A DNA stretch of 64,000 nucleotides from CAZSAT01 sp964604675 (GTDB lineage: Bacteria > Myxococcota_A > UBA796 > CAJQPC01), in contig CAZSAT010000007.1 in assembly GCA_964604675.1 (NCBI GenBank), forward strand, positions 1-64,000, in the 5' to 3' direction. Both the position numbers and the translations under genes were made by a program. The notes beneath the pieces were generated by a model that searched no databases, was not told where the DNA came from, and worked only from the letters and a program-made list of their open reading frames with translations. Numbering within the stretch: the first letter of the stretch is position 1; each line of letters starts with the position of its first letter. This document shows positions 44,860-53,315 of this stretch, in pieces.

Positions 44860-45951
44860 TCAGGGACGGAGCATGCCGAGCGCGCGGAGGAAGTTGTCGC
44901 CGAGGCACTTCTGGATCTGCTCGTGGCTCCAGCGGCGGTCGAGCATGTGCTGGACCAGGCGCGGGTAGGTCTCGCCACCCGCCAGATCTCGCGGGGGCAC
45001 GATGGCGCCGTCGTAGTCGCTGCCCACCGCCACCGCGTCGTCCCCGGCCACCCGTCGCACGTGCTCCATGTGCTCCACGATCATGGCACCGTCGACGGGG
45101 CCGCCCCGGCGCCGGAGGAAGTTCACGGCGAAGATGATGCCCACCACGCCGCCGGTGTCCGCGACCTGCTTCAGCTCGCCGTCGTCCAGGTTGCGCCAGT
45201 GGGGGAGCACGCCGTCCACGCCGCAGTGGGTGGCCAACAGGGGCTGCGTGCGGTCGTGCACCTCCAGCGCGTCCCGGAAGCCCCGCGGGTGGATGTGGGC
45301 GAGGTCCACGAAGATGCGCCGCTCGTTGAGCTGTTCGACGAAGGTGCGTCCCGTCGGCGTGAGGCCCCGGATGCGGGAGGCCTTGCGCAAGGGGCTGTTG
45401 GTCTCGCCGAGGCGGGAGGTGGTGAGGTGGACCAGCGTCGCCCGGACCAGCTCCTCGGGGGCAGCGCGGATGCCGCCCGGCGCCGCCTCGAAGGCGTTGG
45501 CGCCCTGCACACTGAGCAGCACGGCGTGGGCCCCCCGGGCGCGGGCGGCACGGTAGCCGGCGAGGTCGGGCGTGAGCTCCAGCTGCCCGGCGCTGCGCTG
45601 GACGAGCCGCTGGAAGCCACGCCAGTTCTTCTGGAACACCCGCCACCGGGCCGAGGCGCCACGGAAGGGGTTGGTGGTGATCGACCACATCGCGCCCGAG
45701 AGCCCCCCATCGCCCATGCGCGGCAGGTCGAGGTGGCCGAAGAAGCTGCGGCCTCCGAGGGCCCTTCGGTGGCGCTTCAGGGGGTCGTAGCCCCACAGGC
45801 GCGGCGGGATGAAGGTGTCGATGTGCAGGTCGATCAGCTCGCTGTCGCGGCAGATCTCGACCGCCTCGCGGCTCACGCCGAGCCGGGTGGCCACCTCGGC
45901 GACCGGGGGCATGGCAGGCGCAGCCTGGCGGCGCGGGACGGGCAGGGGCAT
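44860..45951 (-). CDS. Membrane dipeptidase-like, peptidase M19
   Basis: 363 residues. Zinc-site motifs of M19 renal-dipeptidase-like enzymes are present: LIDLHIDTF (H, D), LLSVQGANAF (the usual EG is QG here), ATHCGVDGV (His) and VGSDYDGA (Asp), with GDNFLRAL at the end. It would hydrolyse dipeptides, possibly wall-derived. There is no clear signal peptide from the ATG at 45951. The Gln in place of the bridging Glu in the QG motif could affect activity. Confidence 0.82.
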   Translation of the reverse strand: MPLPVPRRQAAPAMPPVAEVATRLGVSREAVEICRDSELIDLHIDTFIPPRLWGYDPLKRHRRALGGRSFFGHLDLPRMGDGGLSGAMWSITTNPFRGASARWRVFQKNWRGFQRLVQRSAGQLELTPDLAGYRAARARGAHAVLLSVQGANAFEAAPGGIRAAPEELVRATLVHLTTSRLGETNSPLRKASRIRGLTPTGRTFVEQLNERRIFVDLAHIHPRGFRDALEVHDRTQPLLATHCGVDGVLPHWRNLDDGELKQVADTGGVVGIIFAVNFLRRRGGPVDGAMIVEHMEHVRRVAGDDAVAVGSDYDGAIVPPRDLAGGETYPRLVQHMLDRRWSHEQIQKCLGDNFLRALGMLRP

Positions 45952-46001
45952 GCTCGACCGCTAACGCCTGACCCGCGCCTGCTTCACGGTAGATTCCGTC
46001 G

Positions 46002-46364
46002 ATGGACGAGCTCACCGACGCGCAGCGCGATCAGCTGGCGGCGCGCCTTCGGGCGCTCCGTGCGGAGCTGGGCCGGCGCTTGCGGGACGAGCAGGGGCTC
46101 GCAGACACGGTCACCCTCGACCCGTCGGCGGTCGGTCGCGTGTCGCGCGTGGACGCGCTGCAGCACCAGGCGATGGCCAAGGCGTCGCTGCGCCGGATCG
46201 CGGTGAGCTTGGAGCGGGTGGGTGCCGCCACGGAGCGCTTGGAAGCCGATCCCGAGGCCTTCGGCTTCTGCGCCGACTGCGAGGAGGGGATCCCCTGGAG
46301 GCGCCTGCTCGCAGCGCCCGACGCCGTGCTGTGCGTGGCCTGCATGGAGGAGCGCGGGCTCTGA
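46002..46364 (+). CDS. DksA/TraR-type zinc-finger protein
   Basis: 120 residues. A long N-terminal coiled coil (about 1-75) is followed by a C4 zinc finger, CADCEEGIPW with CVACMEERGL. DksA-family proteins bind the RNA polymerase secondary channel and, with ppGpp, alter transcription. The usual acidic pair at the coiled-coil tip is not obvious, so it may be a divergent member. It is divergent from the dipeptidase gene with a 50-base gap. Confidence 0.8.
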   Translation: MDELTDAQRDQLAARLRALRAELGRRLRDEQGLADTVTLDPSAVGRVSRVDALQHQAMAKASLRRIAVSLERVGAATERLEADPEAFGFCADCEEGIPWRRLLAAPDAVLCVACMEERGL

Positions 46365-46448
46365 GGAGCCGTGGCGTCGGGCCGAACGAGCTTCGACGCC
46401 TGGGCGGCTGACCTGAAGGCCGCCGCCAGGCGTCGTAGCTCGAGGACC

Positions 46449-47204
46449 TCAGGCGTTGGCGGGGGTGATCAGGCCGATCACGCCGCCCGTCGGATCCTGG
46501 ATGATGCCCATGCGACCCACGCCCGGCATGTCCATGAGCGGCGACAGCACGTTGCCGCCGCTCTCGGTGACCCGCGCCGTGGCCGCGTCGACGTCGGTGA
46601 CCGAGACCCAGGTGAGCCACATGCTGGGCGCGCCCTCGTGCATGCCCTGCATGGCGCCGCCCACCTGCGTGTCGCCGTCGTTGATCAGGTAGTAGGTGCC
46701 GCCCTGCGGCATCGGCATCTCCGAGGTCTGGAACCCGAAGGCCGCGCGCAGCCAGGCCACGTCGGCGTCGATGCTGGTGGAGTGCAGCTCGGTCCAGTGG
46801 AAGGAGCCCGGTCCGGCGGGCGGGTTCTCGGCGGTCTCGGGGTCCCTCTCGGTGAACAGCGACACCGCGGCGCCGCTCGGGCTGGCGACCACGCTGAAGC
46901 GACCGGGGGGGATGTCGGTGGGCGGCACGAGCACCTGGCCACCGGCCTCGGTGGCCGCCGCGGTGGACGCGTCGACGTCGGTCACGCGGAGGTAGTTGCT
47001 CCAGTGGCTGGGCACGCCCTCCATGGGCGGAGCCATCACGTGGCAGCGCGGCTTGTCGGCGGCGACGAACATGTTCGCCTCCTCGTCGCCCATCTGCACC
47101 GCGGCGTGGGTCCAGCCCACCACGTTGGTGTAGAAGGCGATGGCCTTGTCGACGTCGGTGCTCACGCAGCCGTGCCAGCAGAACTTGTGGTTGGTGTACG
47201 CCAT
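46449..47204 (-). CDS. VOC-family protein with two glyoxalase-like domains
   Basis: 251 residues made of two VOC modules. The first runs WHGCVSTDVDKAIAFYTNVV to about 120, the second from FHWTELHSTSIDADVAWLRA to the end. Each has the paired beta-alpha-beta units and pieces such as DPTGGVIGLI. Possible metal ligands are His in each half. It resembles bacterial bleomycin-resistance or 27-kDa antigen-like proteins of unknown substrate. The ATG at 47204 stands alone. Confidence 0.85.
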   Translation of the reverse strand: MAYTNHKFCWHGCVSTDVDKAIAFYTNVVGWTHAAVQMGDEEANMFVAADKPRCHVMAPPMEGVPSHWSNYLRVTDVDASTAAATEAGGQVLVPPTDIPPGRFSVVASPSGAAVSLFTERDPETAENPPAGPGSFHWTELHSTSIDADVAWLRAAFGFQTSEMPMPQGGTYYLINDGDTQVGGAMQGMHEGAPSMWLTWVSVTDVDAATARVTESGGNVLSPLMDMPGVGRMGIIQDPTGGVIGLITPANA

Positions 47205-47280
47205 GATCTCAGTGCTCCGTTTCGGATGTTCAAGGGACGAGAGGGCAACGTTTGCCTCAGACCTAAGACGACGGGGGTCC

Positions 47281-47311
47281 GGGCGGATCGACCGTCCGCC
47301 CGACTTTTTTT
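47281..47311 (+). terminator. Strong rho-independent terminator on plus strand
   Basis: GGGCGGA-TCGACCG-TCCGCCC (47281-47301) is followed by GAC and seven T. The T-run is on the plus strand, while both flanking genes (VOC and P-type ATPase) are on the minus strand. It could serve as a stem for the minus strand as well, but the U-tract would not be there. Confidence 0.75.
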
Positions 47312-47326
47312 CGCGTGGGCTCGAGA

Positions 47327-49507
47327 TCAGGCGCGAAGGAGGCGCAGTGCGTTGAACACCACGATGAGCGATGCGCCCATGTCGGCCGCGATCGCCCCCC
47401 AGAGCGACGCCACACCCCCCAGCGTGAGCACCACGAAGATCGCCTTGATCGCGAGCGCCAGCACCGAGTTCTGCCGGATGATGGCGAGCGTGCGCCGGGC
47501 GTGCACGATCAGCCAGGCGAGGCGCTCGAGGTCGTCGGTCATCAGGGCCACGTCGGCGGTCTCGATGGCCACGTCCGTGCCGATCGCCCCCATCGCCACG
47601 CCCAGGCTGGCCCGCGCCAGCGCTGGCGCGTCGTTCACGCCGTCGCCGATCATGGCCACCGCCCCGTGCTCGGCCTCCAGCCGCTCGACCGCGCGCAGCT
47701 TGTCGTCGGGGAGCAGCTCGGCGGCCACCTCGTCGATTCCGACGGCGGCTCCGACGGCCTGCGCCGTCGCGACGTTGTCCCCCGTCAGCATGGCCACGTG
47801 CAGGCCCAGGTCGTGCAGGCGCCGCACGGCCTCGGACGCCCCGGGGCGCACGGCGTCCTCCAGCAGCAGCAGCCCGCAGGCGTGGTCCTCGGTGCCGACC
47901 ACGACCACGGTGCCGGACACGTCGGCGAGGGCGTGATCGAGCGCCGGCGAGGACAGACCACGTTCCTCCAGCCAGCGCGGTGAACCCACCCACCAGCGCT
48001 CGCCGCTGACCGCGCCCGACGCGCCGCGTCCGGGTTCGGCGACGATGTCGGCTGCCGGTGCCACGGCCACGCCCTCGGCGAGGGCGTGCTCGGTCACCGC
48101 CCGGGCGATGGGGTGTTCGCTGTGGGCCTCGATGGCGGCCGCTGCGGCCAGCAAGGTGCGGGCAGGGTGGCAGGCGAGGGAGCGCACGCCGGTCACGCGT
48201 GGCCGCCCCGCGGTCAGCGTGCCGGTCTTGTCGAGGGCGACGGCCTTCAGCCGCGCGGGCAGCTCCAGGTAGCTGCCGCCCTTCACGAGCACGCCCTGGC
48301 TCGCCGCGGAGGCGAGCCCAGCGACGACCGCCACGGGGGTGGCGATGACCAGGGCACAGGGGCAGCCGATCACCAGCAGCACGAGTCCACGGTAGAACCA
48401 GTCCGACCACGCCCCGAGCCCGATCGCCGGCGGGAGCACCATCACCGCCACCGCGACGGCGAGCACGGCGGGCGTGTACACCCGGGCGAAGCGCTCCACC
48501 CAGATCTCGGCCCGGGCCCGGTCCTTCCTCGCCTCCGCCACGAGCTTGACGATGCGGGCGAGCACGGTGTCGTCGGCCGCGCGCGTGGCCTCGACCTCCA
48601 GCACGCCCCGGCCGTTGATGGTGCCCGCATACACCGCGTCGCCCTCGGCCTTGGGCACCGGCACGCTCTCCCCGGTGATGGGCGCCTGGTCCACCGCCGA
48701 CTGGCCGGAGCTGACGCGACCGTCCAGCGCGATCCGCTCGCCGGGCCTCACCACGAAGACCTCGCCCAGCACGACCCGGTCGGGAGCGACCTCGATCAAC
48801 CCCTGGCGCTTCACGCGCACCACGGGCGGCGCCAGGGAGAGGAGGCCCTCGACGGCCCGCTTGGCGCGCCCGACGGTCCAGCTCTCGAGCAACAGCGAGA
48901 GCGCGAACAGGAAGCTGACCGTGGCCGCTTCGAACCACTCTCCCAGGCCCATGGCGCCCGCGACCGCCACGGTCATCAGGAGGTTCATGTCGGGCCGCGC
49001 CGAGCGGACCGCGAACCACGCCTTCGGCAGCACCAGCCTCACCCCCGCGAGCACGGACACGAGGTAGAGCGCCACGACCACGCCGGGGGTGGCATGGCCC
49101 CCGAGATCGTGTCCGATGGCCGCTCTGGCGCCTTCGAGGAGCGCATGGGTCGCGAAGCCCCCGACCAGACAACCCCCGCTCGTCCACGTCAGGACCGTGC
49201 GGCGATGGATCGGCCACCACGTCTGCTGGGTGGGGGTCCCCCAAGGCTCGGCGCGCATCCCGGTCGCCGCGACCCGGGCCGCGACGAGGTCGAGGTCGAG
49301 GTGATCGGGCACGTCCATGCGGCCGCTCAGCACGTCGAAGCCGAGCGCCTCGGGCTCGACCAGGCCTCCGAGCGCGTGCTTCAGGGCGGCGACCTCGTCG
49401 ACGCAGTCCATGCCGTGGATCCGCAGCGCGACCGAAGGGCCGGCGGCCAGCACGGGGGCATGGTCGTGGTCGTGGTCGTGGCTGGGACCGCAGCAGGCGT
49501 CACCCAT
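47327..49507 (-). CDS. Heavy-metal-transporting P1B-type ATPase (Zn/Cd/Pb)
   Basis: 726 residues. An N-terminal His-rich part (SHDHDHDHAP) and a metal-binding domain with GMDCVDEVAALK precede eight membrane helices. The membrane metal site CPC is in LVIGCPCALVIATP. Other motifs are ITGES, DKTGTLTAG (phosphorylated Asp), SEHPIARAV (HP locus) and GDGVNDAPAL. It exports divalent soft metals from the cytoplasm. It overlaps the ArsR gene by eight bases, so expression follows the metal sensor. Confidence 0.93.
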   Translation of the reverse strand: MGDACCGPSHDHDHDHAPVLAAGPSVALRIHGMDCVDEVAALKHALGGLVEPEALGFDVLSGRMDVPDHLDLDLVAARVAATGMRAEPWGTPTQQTWWPIHRRTVLTWTSGGCLVGGFATHALLEGARAAIGHDLGGHATPGVVVALYLVSVLAGVRLVLPKAWFAVRSARPDMNLLMTVAVAGAMGLGEWFEAATVSFLFALSLLLESWTVGRAKRAVEGLLSLAPPVVRVKRQGLIEVAPDRVVLGEVFVVRPGERIALDGRVSSGQSAVDQAPITGESVPVPKAEGDAVYAGTINGRGVLEVEATRAADDTVLARIVKLVAEARKDRARAEIWVERFARVYTPAVLAVAVAVMVLPPAIGLGAWSDWFYRGLVLLVIGCPCALVIATPVAVVAGLASAASQGVLVKGGSYLELPARLKAVALDKTGTLTAGRPRVTGVRSLACHPARTLLAAAAAIEAHSEHPIARAVTEHALAEGVAVAPAADIVAEPGRGASGAVSGERWWVGSPRWLEERGLSSPALDHALADVSGTVVVVGTEDHACGLLLLEDAVRPGASEAVRRLHDLGLHVAMLTGDNVATAQAVGAAVGIDEVAAELLPDDKLRAVERLEAEHGAVAMIGDGVNDAPALARASLGVAMGAIGTDVAIETADVALMTDDLERLAWLIVHARRTLAIIRQNSVLALAIKAIFVVLTLGGVASLWGAIAADMGASLIVVFNALRLLRA

Positions 49508-49814
49508 CAGCGACCTCCTCCTGGTCCTCGCCGCTGTGGTCGAGGGTGTCGTCGACGATGCAGCCGATGTGGGCGTCGTGCAGTCTGTAGACCACCCGTC
49601 GTCCGTCGCGGTCGCCGACGACGAGGCGTGCGCCGCGCAGGTTGCGGAGGTGGTGCGAGAGCGCGGACTGCTCGACGTCGAGCTCTTCGGTCAGCGTGCT
49701 GACGCTGGCCGGCCCGCGGCGGTGCAGCCGCACCAGCACCGCGAGCCGAACGGGGTGAGCCATGCACGAGAGCAGGTCGACTGCGCGCTCGAGTTGTCGG
49801 TCGTCGGGAAGCAT
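49500..49814 (-). CDS. ArsR/SmtB metal-responsive repressor
   Basis: 104 residues from the ATG at 49814. A winged helix with recognition part SVSTLTEELDVEQSALSHHL and a wing (RDGRRVVYRL) follow a CMAHPVRLAVL motif. The C-terminal helix (DAHIGCIVDDTLDH) supplies the Asp/His metal site of the CadC/SmtB type. It probably represses itself and the ATPase until metal binds. An in-frame ATG at 49844 lies upstream of the predicted -10, so the shorter start is preferred. Confidence 0.88.
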   Translation of the reverse strand: MLPDDRQLERAVDLLSCMAHPVRLAVLVRLHRRGPASVSTLTEELDVEQSALSHHLRNLRGARLVVGDRDGRRVVYRLHDAHIGCIVDDTLDHSGEDQEEVADG

Positions 49815-49851
49815 GATGAGCTCATCATATGATGGTCTCGACATATGTCAA
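49813..49851 (-). promoter_or_regulatory. Promoter and palindromic operators of metal-efflux operon
   Basis: On the minus strand TTGACA (49851-49846) and TATGAT (49829-49824) are 16 bases apart. GACATATGTC (49840-49849) and ATGATGAGCTCATCAT (49813-49828) are perfect palindromes, one over the -35 and one between the -10 and the start codon. The predicted start near 49817 leaves only about three bases before the ATG, so the message would be practically leaderless. Confidence 0.65.
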
Positions 49852-49905
49852 GTCGATCATGTGTTCGTGAGCCGGTCCGCCTGCGGCCGGGTTAGTCGGG
49901 CTGCA

Positions 49906-49979
49906 CGGGGTGTAGCGCAGTCTGGCAGCGCAGCAGCTTTGGGAGCTGCAGGCCGTCGGTTCGAATCCGACCACCCCGA
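49906..49979 (+). tRNA. trnP: tRNA-Pro (TGG)
   Basis: A 74-base cloverleaf with acceptor CGGGGTG/CACCCCG, anticodon loop TTTGGGA (TGG) on a GCAGC/GCTGC stem, and T arm GGTTCGAATCC. CCA is not encoded. Confidence 0.95.
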
Positions 49980-49999
49980 CTCACCCACCCCCGCGGCCC

Positions 50000-50623
50000 G
50001 TGTCCGAGCTCTCTCCGCACTCCCGACGCCTGCTCCTCGGGGTCATCGCGGTCATCACGGTCGTCAACTCCGCGGCCGCGGCCTTCTCGCCCTACCTCCT
50101 GGTGGAGCATCCGCTGCTGCTCGTGGCGGGCTCGTCGGTCAATCGCCACATCGCGCTGGCGGCAGCGTTGGTCGATCCGGGCCCGCTGTTCGTGGTGGGT
50201 GCGGCCCGCCGCATGCTCTCGGTCGTGGTCACCTATGCGGTGGGGTACGTGTACGGCGCCACCGCGATGCGGTGGGCCAAGGGGCGCATGCGCTGGCTCC
50301 ACGCCGCCGCCGGTTGGCTGCAGCGCGTGCTCGATCGCTTTGGTCCTGCGCTCCTCGTGCCCTTCTCCAGCTACTCGCTGATGCTGCTCGCCGGCGCCAC
50401 CCGCATGCCGCTGCGGCGCTTCCTGCTGGCGGCCGGGATCGGCAACCTGCTGCACGTGGGGGTCGTCGTCTGGCTGGGCGATCTGGTCTCGGTGTGGAGC
50501 TTGGTGGTGATCGACTGGCTCGGGGATCACCTGTTCGAGAGCACGGCCGTGTGCGTGGCGTTGGTGGTGATGCAGCAGGCCGTGTCCCGCATCCGACGCC
50601 GCCGGGCAGGGCAGCTCGCCTGA
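50000..50623 (+). CDS. DedA-like (SNARE-associated) membrane protein
   Basis: 207 residues from a GTG start 20 bases after the tRNA. It has four to five hydrophobic segments. The segment LDRFGPALLVPFSSYSLMLL, then AGATRMPLRRFLLAAGIGNL, resembles the core of DedA/VTT proteins, which move lipid carriers across membranes. The Arg of the usual FxxR motif is replaced (PFSSYS), so assignment to the family is moderate. Confidence 0.6.
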   Translation: MSELSPHSRRLLLGVIAVITVVNSAAAAFSPYLLVEHPLLLVAGSSVNRHIALAAALVDPGPLFVVGAARRMLSVVVTYAVGYVYGATAMRWAKGRMRWLHAAAGWLQRVLDRFGPALLVPFSSYSLMLLAGATRMPLRRFLLAAGIGNLLHVGVVVWLGDLVSVWSLVVIDWLGDHLFESTAVCVALVVMQQAVSRIRRRRAGQLA

Positions 50624-50794
50624 CCCGTGGCGCGAGCCGGTGCCGCGCGCGCGGCCAGCTGCTTGGACGGACGCCCGCCGGGAGCGGTCTCGGCGGTGAA
50701 GCCGCCTGCCCGCGGCTGACAGCGCCGCGGTCGCCTCCCGTCGCCTTTGTTCGGGCTCCCGCCCGTGCTATTTCTCCACGGTACGGAGACGCCC

Positions 50795-52075
50795 ATGAGG
50801 ACCTTGCTTCCCCTCGCCTCGCTCGTCGCGCTGACGGCTTGCGACGACACCCTGTTCGGTGGAGCCGACGGCTCCGGCGGGGACGACAGCGGCGTGACCA
50901 TCGACGGCACCGACTTCTGCGCCGTGCAGACCATCTTCGACACCAACTGCACCGCCGGTTGCCACCAGGGCGGCGAGAGCGCTGCCGGTGGCCTGGACCT
51001 GTCCGAGGGCGTGTCGTACGCCGCGCTGGTCGGGCAACCGAGCCCGGGCTACGACGGGCAGACCCTGGTCGTCGCCGGCGACTCCGCGGCCTCCTTCCTC
51101 TACCTGAAGGTGACCGACACCCAGGGAGACCTCGGCTCGGGCATGCCGCTCGGGCAGGGCTCCCTCCCGGCCTCGCAGTCCCAGGTCATCGCGGACTGGA
51201 TCGATGCGGGGGCTTCCGACGTCTGCAATGCGGGTGTCGACACGGGCGGTGGCGATGGCGGCGACGGCGGCGACGGCGGCGACGGCGGCGACTCCGGCGG
51301 CACGACCGCCGTCAGCGGCGACTGGTGCGGCATGGTGGCCTACTTCGAGTCCGACTGCGTGAGCTGCCACAGCGCCGCGCTGGCCGGCACCTACAGCTAC
51401 ATGGATCTCGAGAGCGAGGGTGCCCACGGCCGCCTGTTCGAGGCTCCGTCCGCGCTCTACAAGGGCGAGATCCTGGTGCGGCCCAAGCAGAGCGCCGACT
51501 CCTTCCTCTACCAGAAGCTCGCGGGCACCCATGCCGCCAAGACGGGGTCTTCGATGCCCATCGGCGGCAGCGTCGATCCCGACACGCTCGAGGCCGTGGC
51601 CAGCTGGATCGACAGCGGCGCGGCCGAGGACGACTGCGGCGGCGACGACACTGGCGGCGACACTGGCGGCGATGGCGGCGATGGCGGCGATACGGCGGCG
51701 GACACCGGTGGACCCTTCTCCTGCGGCGACCCCTCCACGTCGAGCTACGCGGCCGACTACTGCGGCGTGAAGGAGATCGTCGCCGACAGCTGCCTGGCGT
51801 GCCACTCCGGACCGAAGGCCTACGGTGTGCTCGACCTCGACGTGACCGACCTGCGGGGCGCGCTCAACGCCCAGACCTCCAACCTCTACGCGCCGGCGTT
51901 GCTGGTCGACCCGGGCGACCCCGAGCTGAGCTTGGTGTACACGAAGTCGGCCGGCATCCAGGAGAAGGGCCACGGTGGCGCCATGCCGCTGGGGTCCGGA
52001 CCGCTGCCGGCGGCCGACGCGGCGGCGATGTGCAACTGGATCGCCGACGGCGCTCCCGGCAAGAACTGCAACTGA
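50795..52075 (+). CDS. Lipoprotein with three cytochrome-like CxxCH domains
   Basis: 426 residues. Signal peptide with lipobox LTAC. Three repeats of about 110 residues each begin with a haem-type motif: CTAGCH (52-57, with three residues between the cysteines), CVSCH and CLACH. Each continues to a Met-containing PMPLG- or SMPIG-like stretch that could give the axial ligand, then an IADWIDAGA helix. Repeats are joined by Gly-Asp linkers, coded by tandem DNA repeats near 51244-51292 and 51652-51692. This resembles planctomycete- and myxobacteria-type cytochrome repeat lipoproteins. It is followed after 13 bases by a probable barrel gene. Confidence 0.78.
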   Translation: MRTLLPLASLVALTACDDTLFGGADGSGGDDSGVTIDGTDFCAVQTIFDTNCTAGCHQGGESAAGGLDLSEGVSYAALVGQPSPGYDGQTLVVAGDSAASFLYLKVTDTQGDLGSGMPLGQGSLPASQSQVIADWIDAGASDVCNAGVDTGGGDGGDGGDGGDGGDSGGTTAVSGDWCGMVAYFESDCVSCHSAALAGTYSYMDLESEGAHGRLFEAPSALYKGEILVRPKQSADSFLYQKLAGTHAAKTGSSMPIGGSVDPDTLEAVASWIDSGAAEDDCGGDDTGGDTGGDGGDGGDTAADTGGPFSCGDPSTSSYAADYCGVKEIVADSCLACHSGPKAYGVLDLDVTDLRGALNAQTSNLYAPALLVDPGDPELSLVYTKSAGIQEKGHGGAMPLGSGPLPAADAAAMCNWIADGAPGKNCN

Positions 52076-52088
52076 GCGAGAACGAACG

Positions 52089-52961
52089 ATGCTGACCACG
52101 CTGATGCTGCTCGTTGTGGGCCCCGAGGCACACGCCTACGTCGACCCCGAGTGCGAGGGCCTGACCCAGAAGTTCGACGACACCGGGCAGCAGAACTTCC
52201 TGCTGAACTACTTCGCGCTCGCCACCACGATGAGCCCGACCCACAGCCCGGTTCCCTGGGAGGGGGGCCACGGCGCGGTGGGCCTGGAGCTCGGGGTCAT
52301 CCCGCCGCTGTCGTGCGAGCAGCGCCTGGTGCTGAACTCGACCAAGACCGAGGACACGAACAAGGCCCCGGTCTTCCCGCGCCCGCGCATCGGCTTCTCC
52401 TTCCCTGCCGTCGGCAACGTCACCGTGTACGGTGGCGTGGGCTACGTCCCGCCGGTCACGGTCTTCGGCACCCGCAACGTCATCCTGTCGGGCGAGCTGG
52501 GAGCCGGCACGGCCTTGGAGAGCGGCGTGGAGCTCGGTGGTCGGCTGCACGCCACCTCGCTGAAGACCGTGGCGGAGATCGCCACCCCCTTCGTCGACGG
52601 GAGCGAGGCGGTCGACGACCTGTACCTGGGCACCACCGTCGGTGTCGATGTGTCCGGCGGCTACCGGATCGGGGACTGGACGCCCTACCTCGCGGTCGGC
52701 CTCACCGATGTCTCGACCTTCTTCTACATCGGCGACGACGACTACATCGGCAACAACACCGATCCCTTCTTCGGGCCGACCCTGTCGCTGGGCGCCCAGG
52801 GCACGCTCCTGGAGAAGCTGGACCTGGGCGCGGAGTTCTACGCGGTCCCGGGCAGGACCTGGGCATCCGAGGACATCGCCGAGGGGGACATGGTGGGCTG
52901 GCACACGACCGACGGCGGCTACCTCTACACCGCCCGGATCCGGCTGGCCTACCTGCTCTAG
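52089..52961 (+). CDS. Probable outer-membrane beta-barrel protein
   Basis: 290 residues. Signal peptide (LTTLMLLVVGPEAHA) then Tyr/Gly-rich alternating strands through the whole length (ITVYGGVGYVPPV type segments, TTVGVDVSGGYRIGDWTPYL, ARIRLAYLL at the end). The C-terminal residue pattern is compatible with a barrel. Two Cys near the start (YVDPECEG) and one at about 76 may form a disulphide. It is probably co-transcribed with the haem lipoprotein. Function unknown. Confidence 0.65.
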   Translation: MLTTLMLLVVGPEAHAYVDPECEGLTQKFDDTGQQNFLLNYFALATTMSPTHSPVPWEGGHGAVGLELGVIPPLSCEQRLVLNSTKTEDTNKAPVFPRPRIGFSFPAVGNVTVYGGVGYVPPVTVFGTRNVILSGELGAGTALESGVELGGRLHATSLKTVAEIATPFVDGSEAVDDLYLGTTVGVDVSGGYRIGDWTPYLAVGLTDVSTFFYIGDDDYIGNNTDPFFGPTLSLGAQGTLLEKLDLGAEFYAVPGRTWASEDIAEGDMVGWHTTDGGYLYTARIRLAYLL

Positions 52962-53041
52962 CAGGATGCTGAACAACCCTCCGGTCGCCTGCTTGGCCCC
53001 CTCCGTCGCTGGCACCGCCCCTGCCTCGGTTGCGTGCTGAA

Positions 53042-53251
53042 TCAGCGGCGCAGCACGGCGCCGATGCCGGTGAGCAAGCCGAGCCCGCCGAGCACCTTCC
53101 ACGTGAGCTGGCCCAGTCCCACCGGGTCACCCTTCAAGCTCGGCACGACCACGTCCAGGAAGCTGAGCGCGATGACGCCGCCGCCCTGTCCGTTGTGGTG
53201 GAAGACGTAGCCCGCAGCGGCGAGCAGGATGACGGGAGTGAGCCAGCGCAT
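53042..53251 (-). CDS. Small membrane protein
   Basis: 69 residues with two hydrophobic segments (LTPVILLAAAGYVFHHN and LTWKVLGGLGLLTGIGAVL). No family is recognised. It lies between a barrel gene and a P460-like gene on the opposite strand. Its composition and position fit a real small gene, but support is limited. Confidence 0.45.
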   Translation of the reverse strand: MRWLTPVILLAAAGYVFHHNGQGGGVIALSFLDVVVPSLKGDPVGLGQLTWKVLGGLGLLTGIGAVLRR

Positions 53252-53315
53252 GACGCCCGGTATCTTCCCCGCGCCGCCTGGGCTCCCGCAGCAGAGTCAC
53301 GGTAACCTGGGTCCC

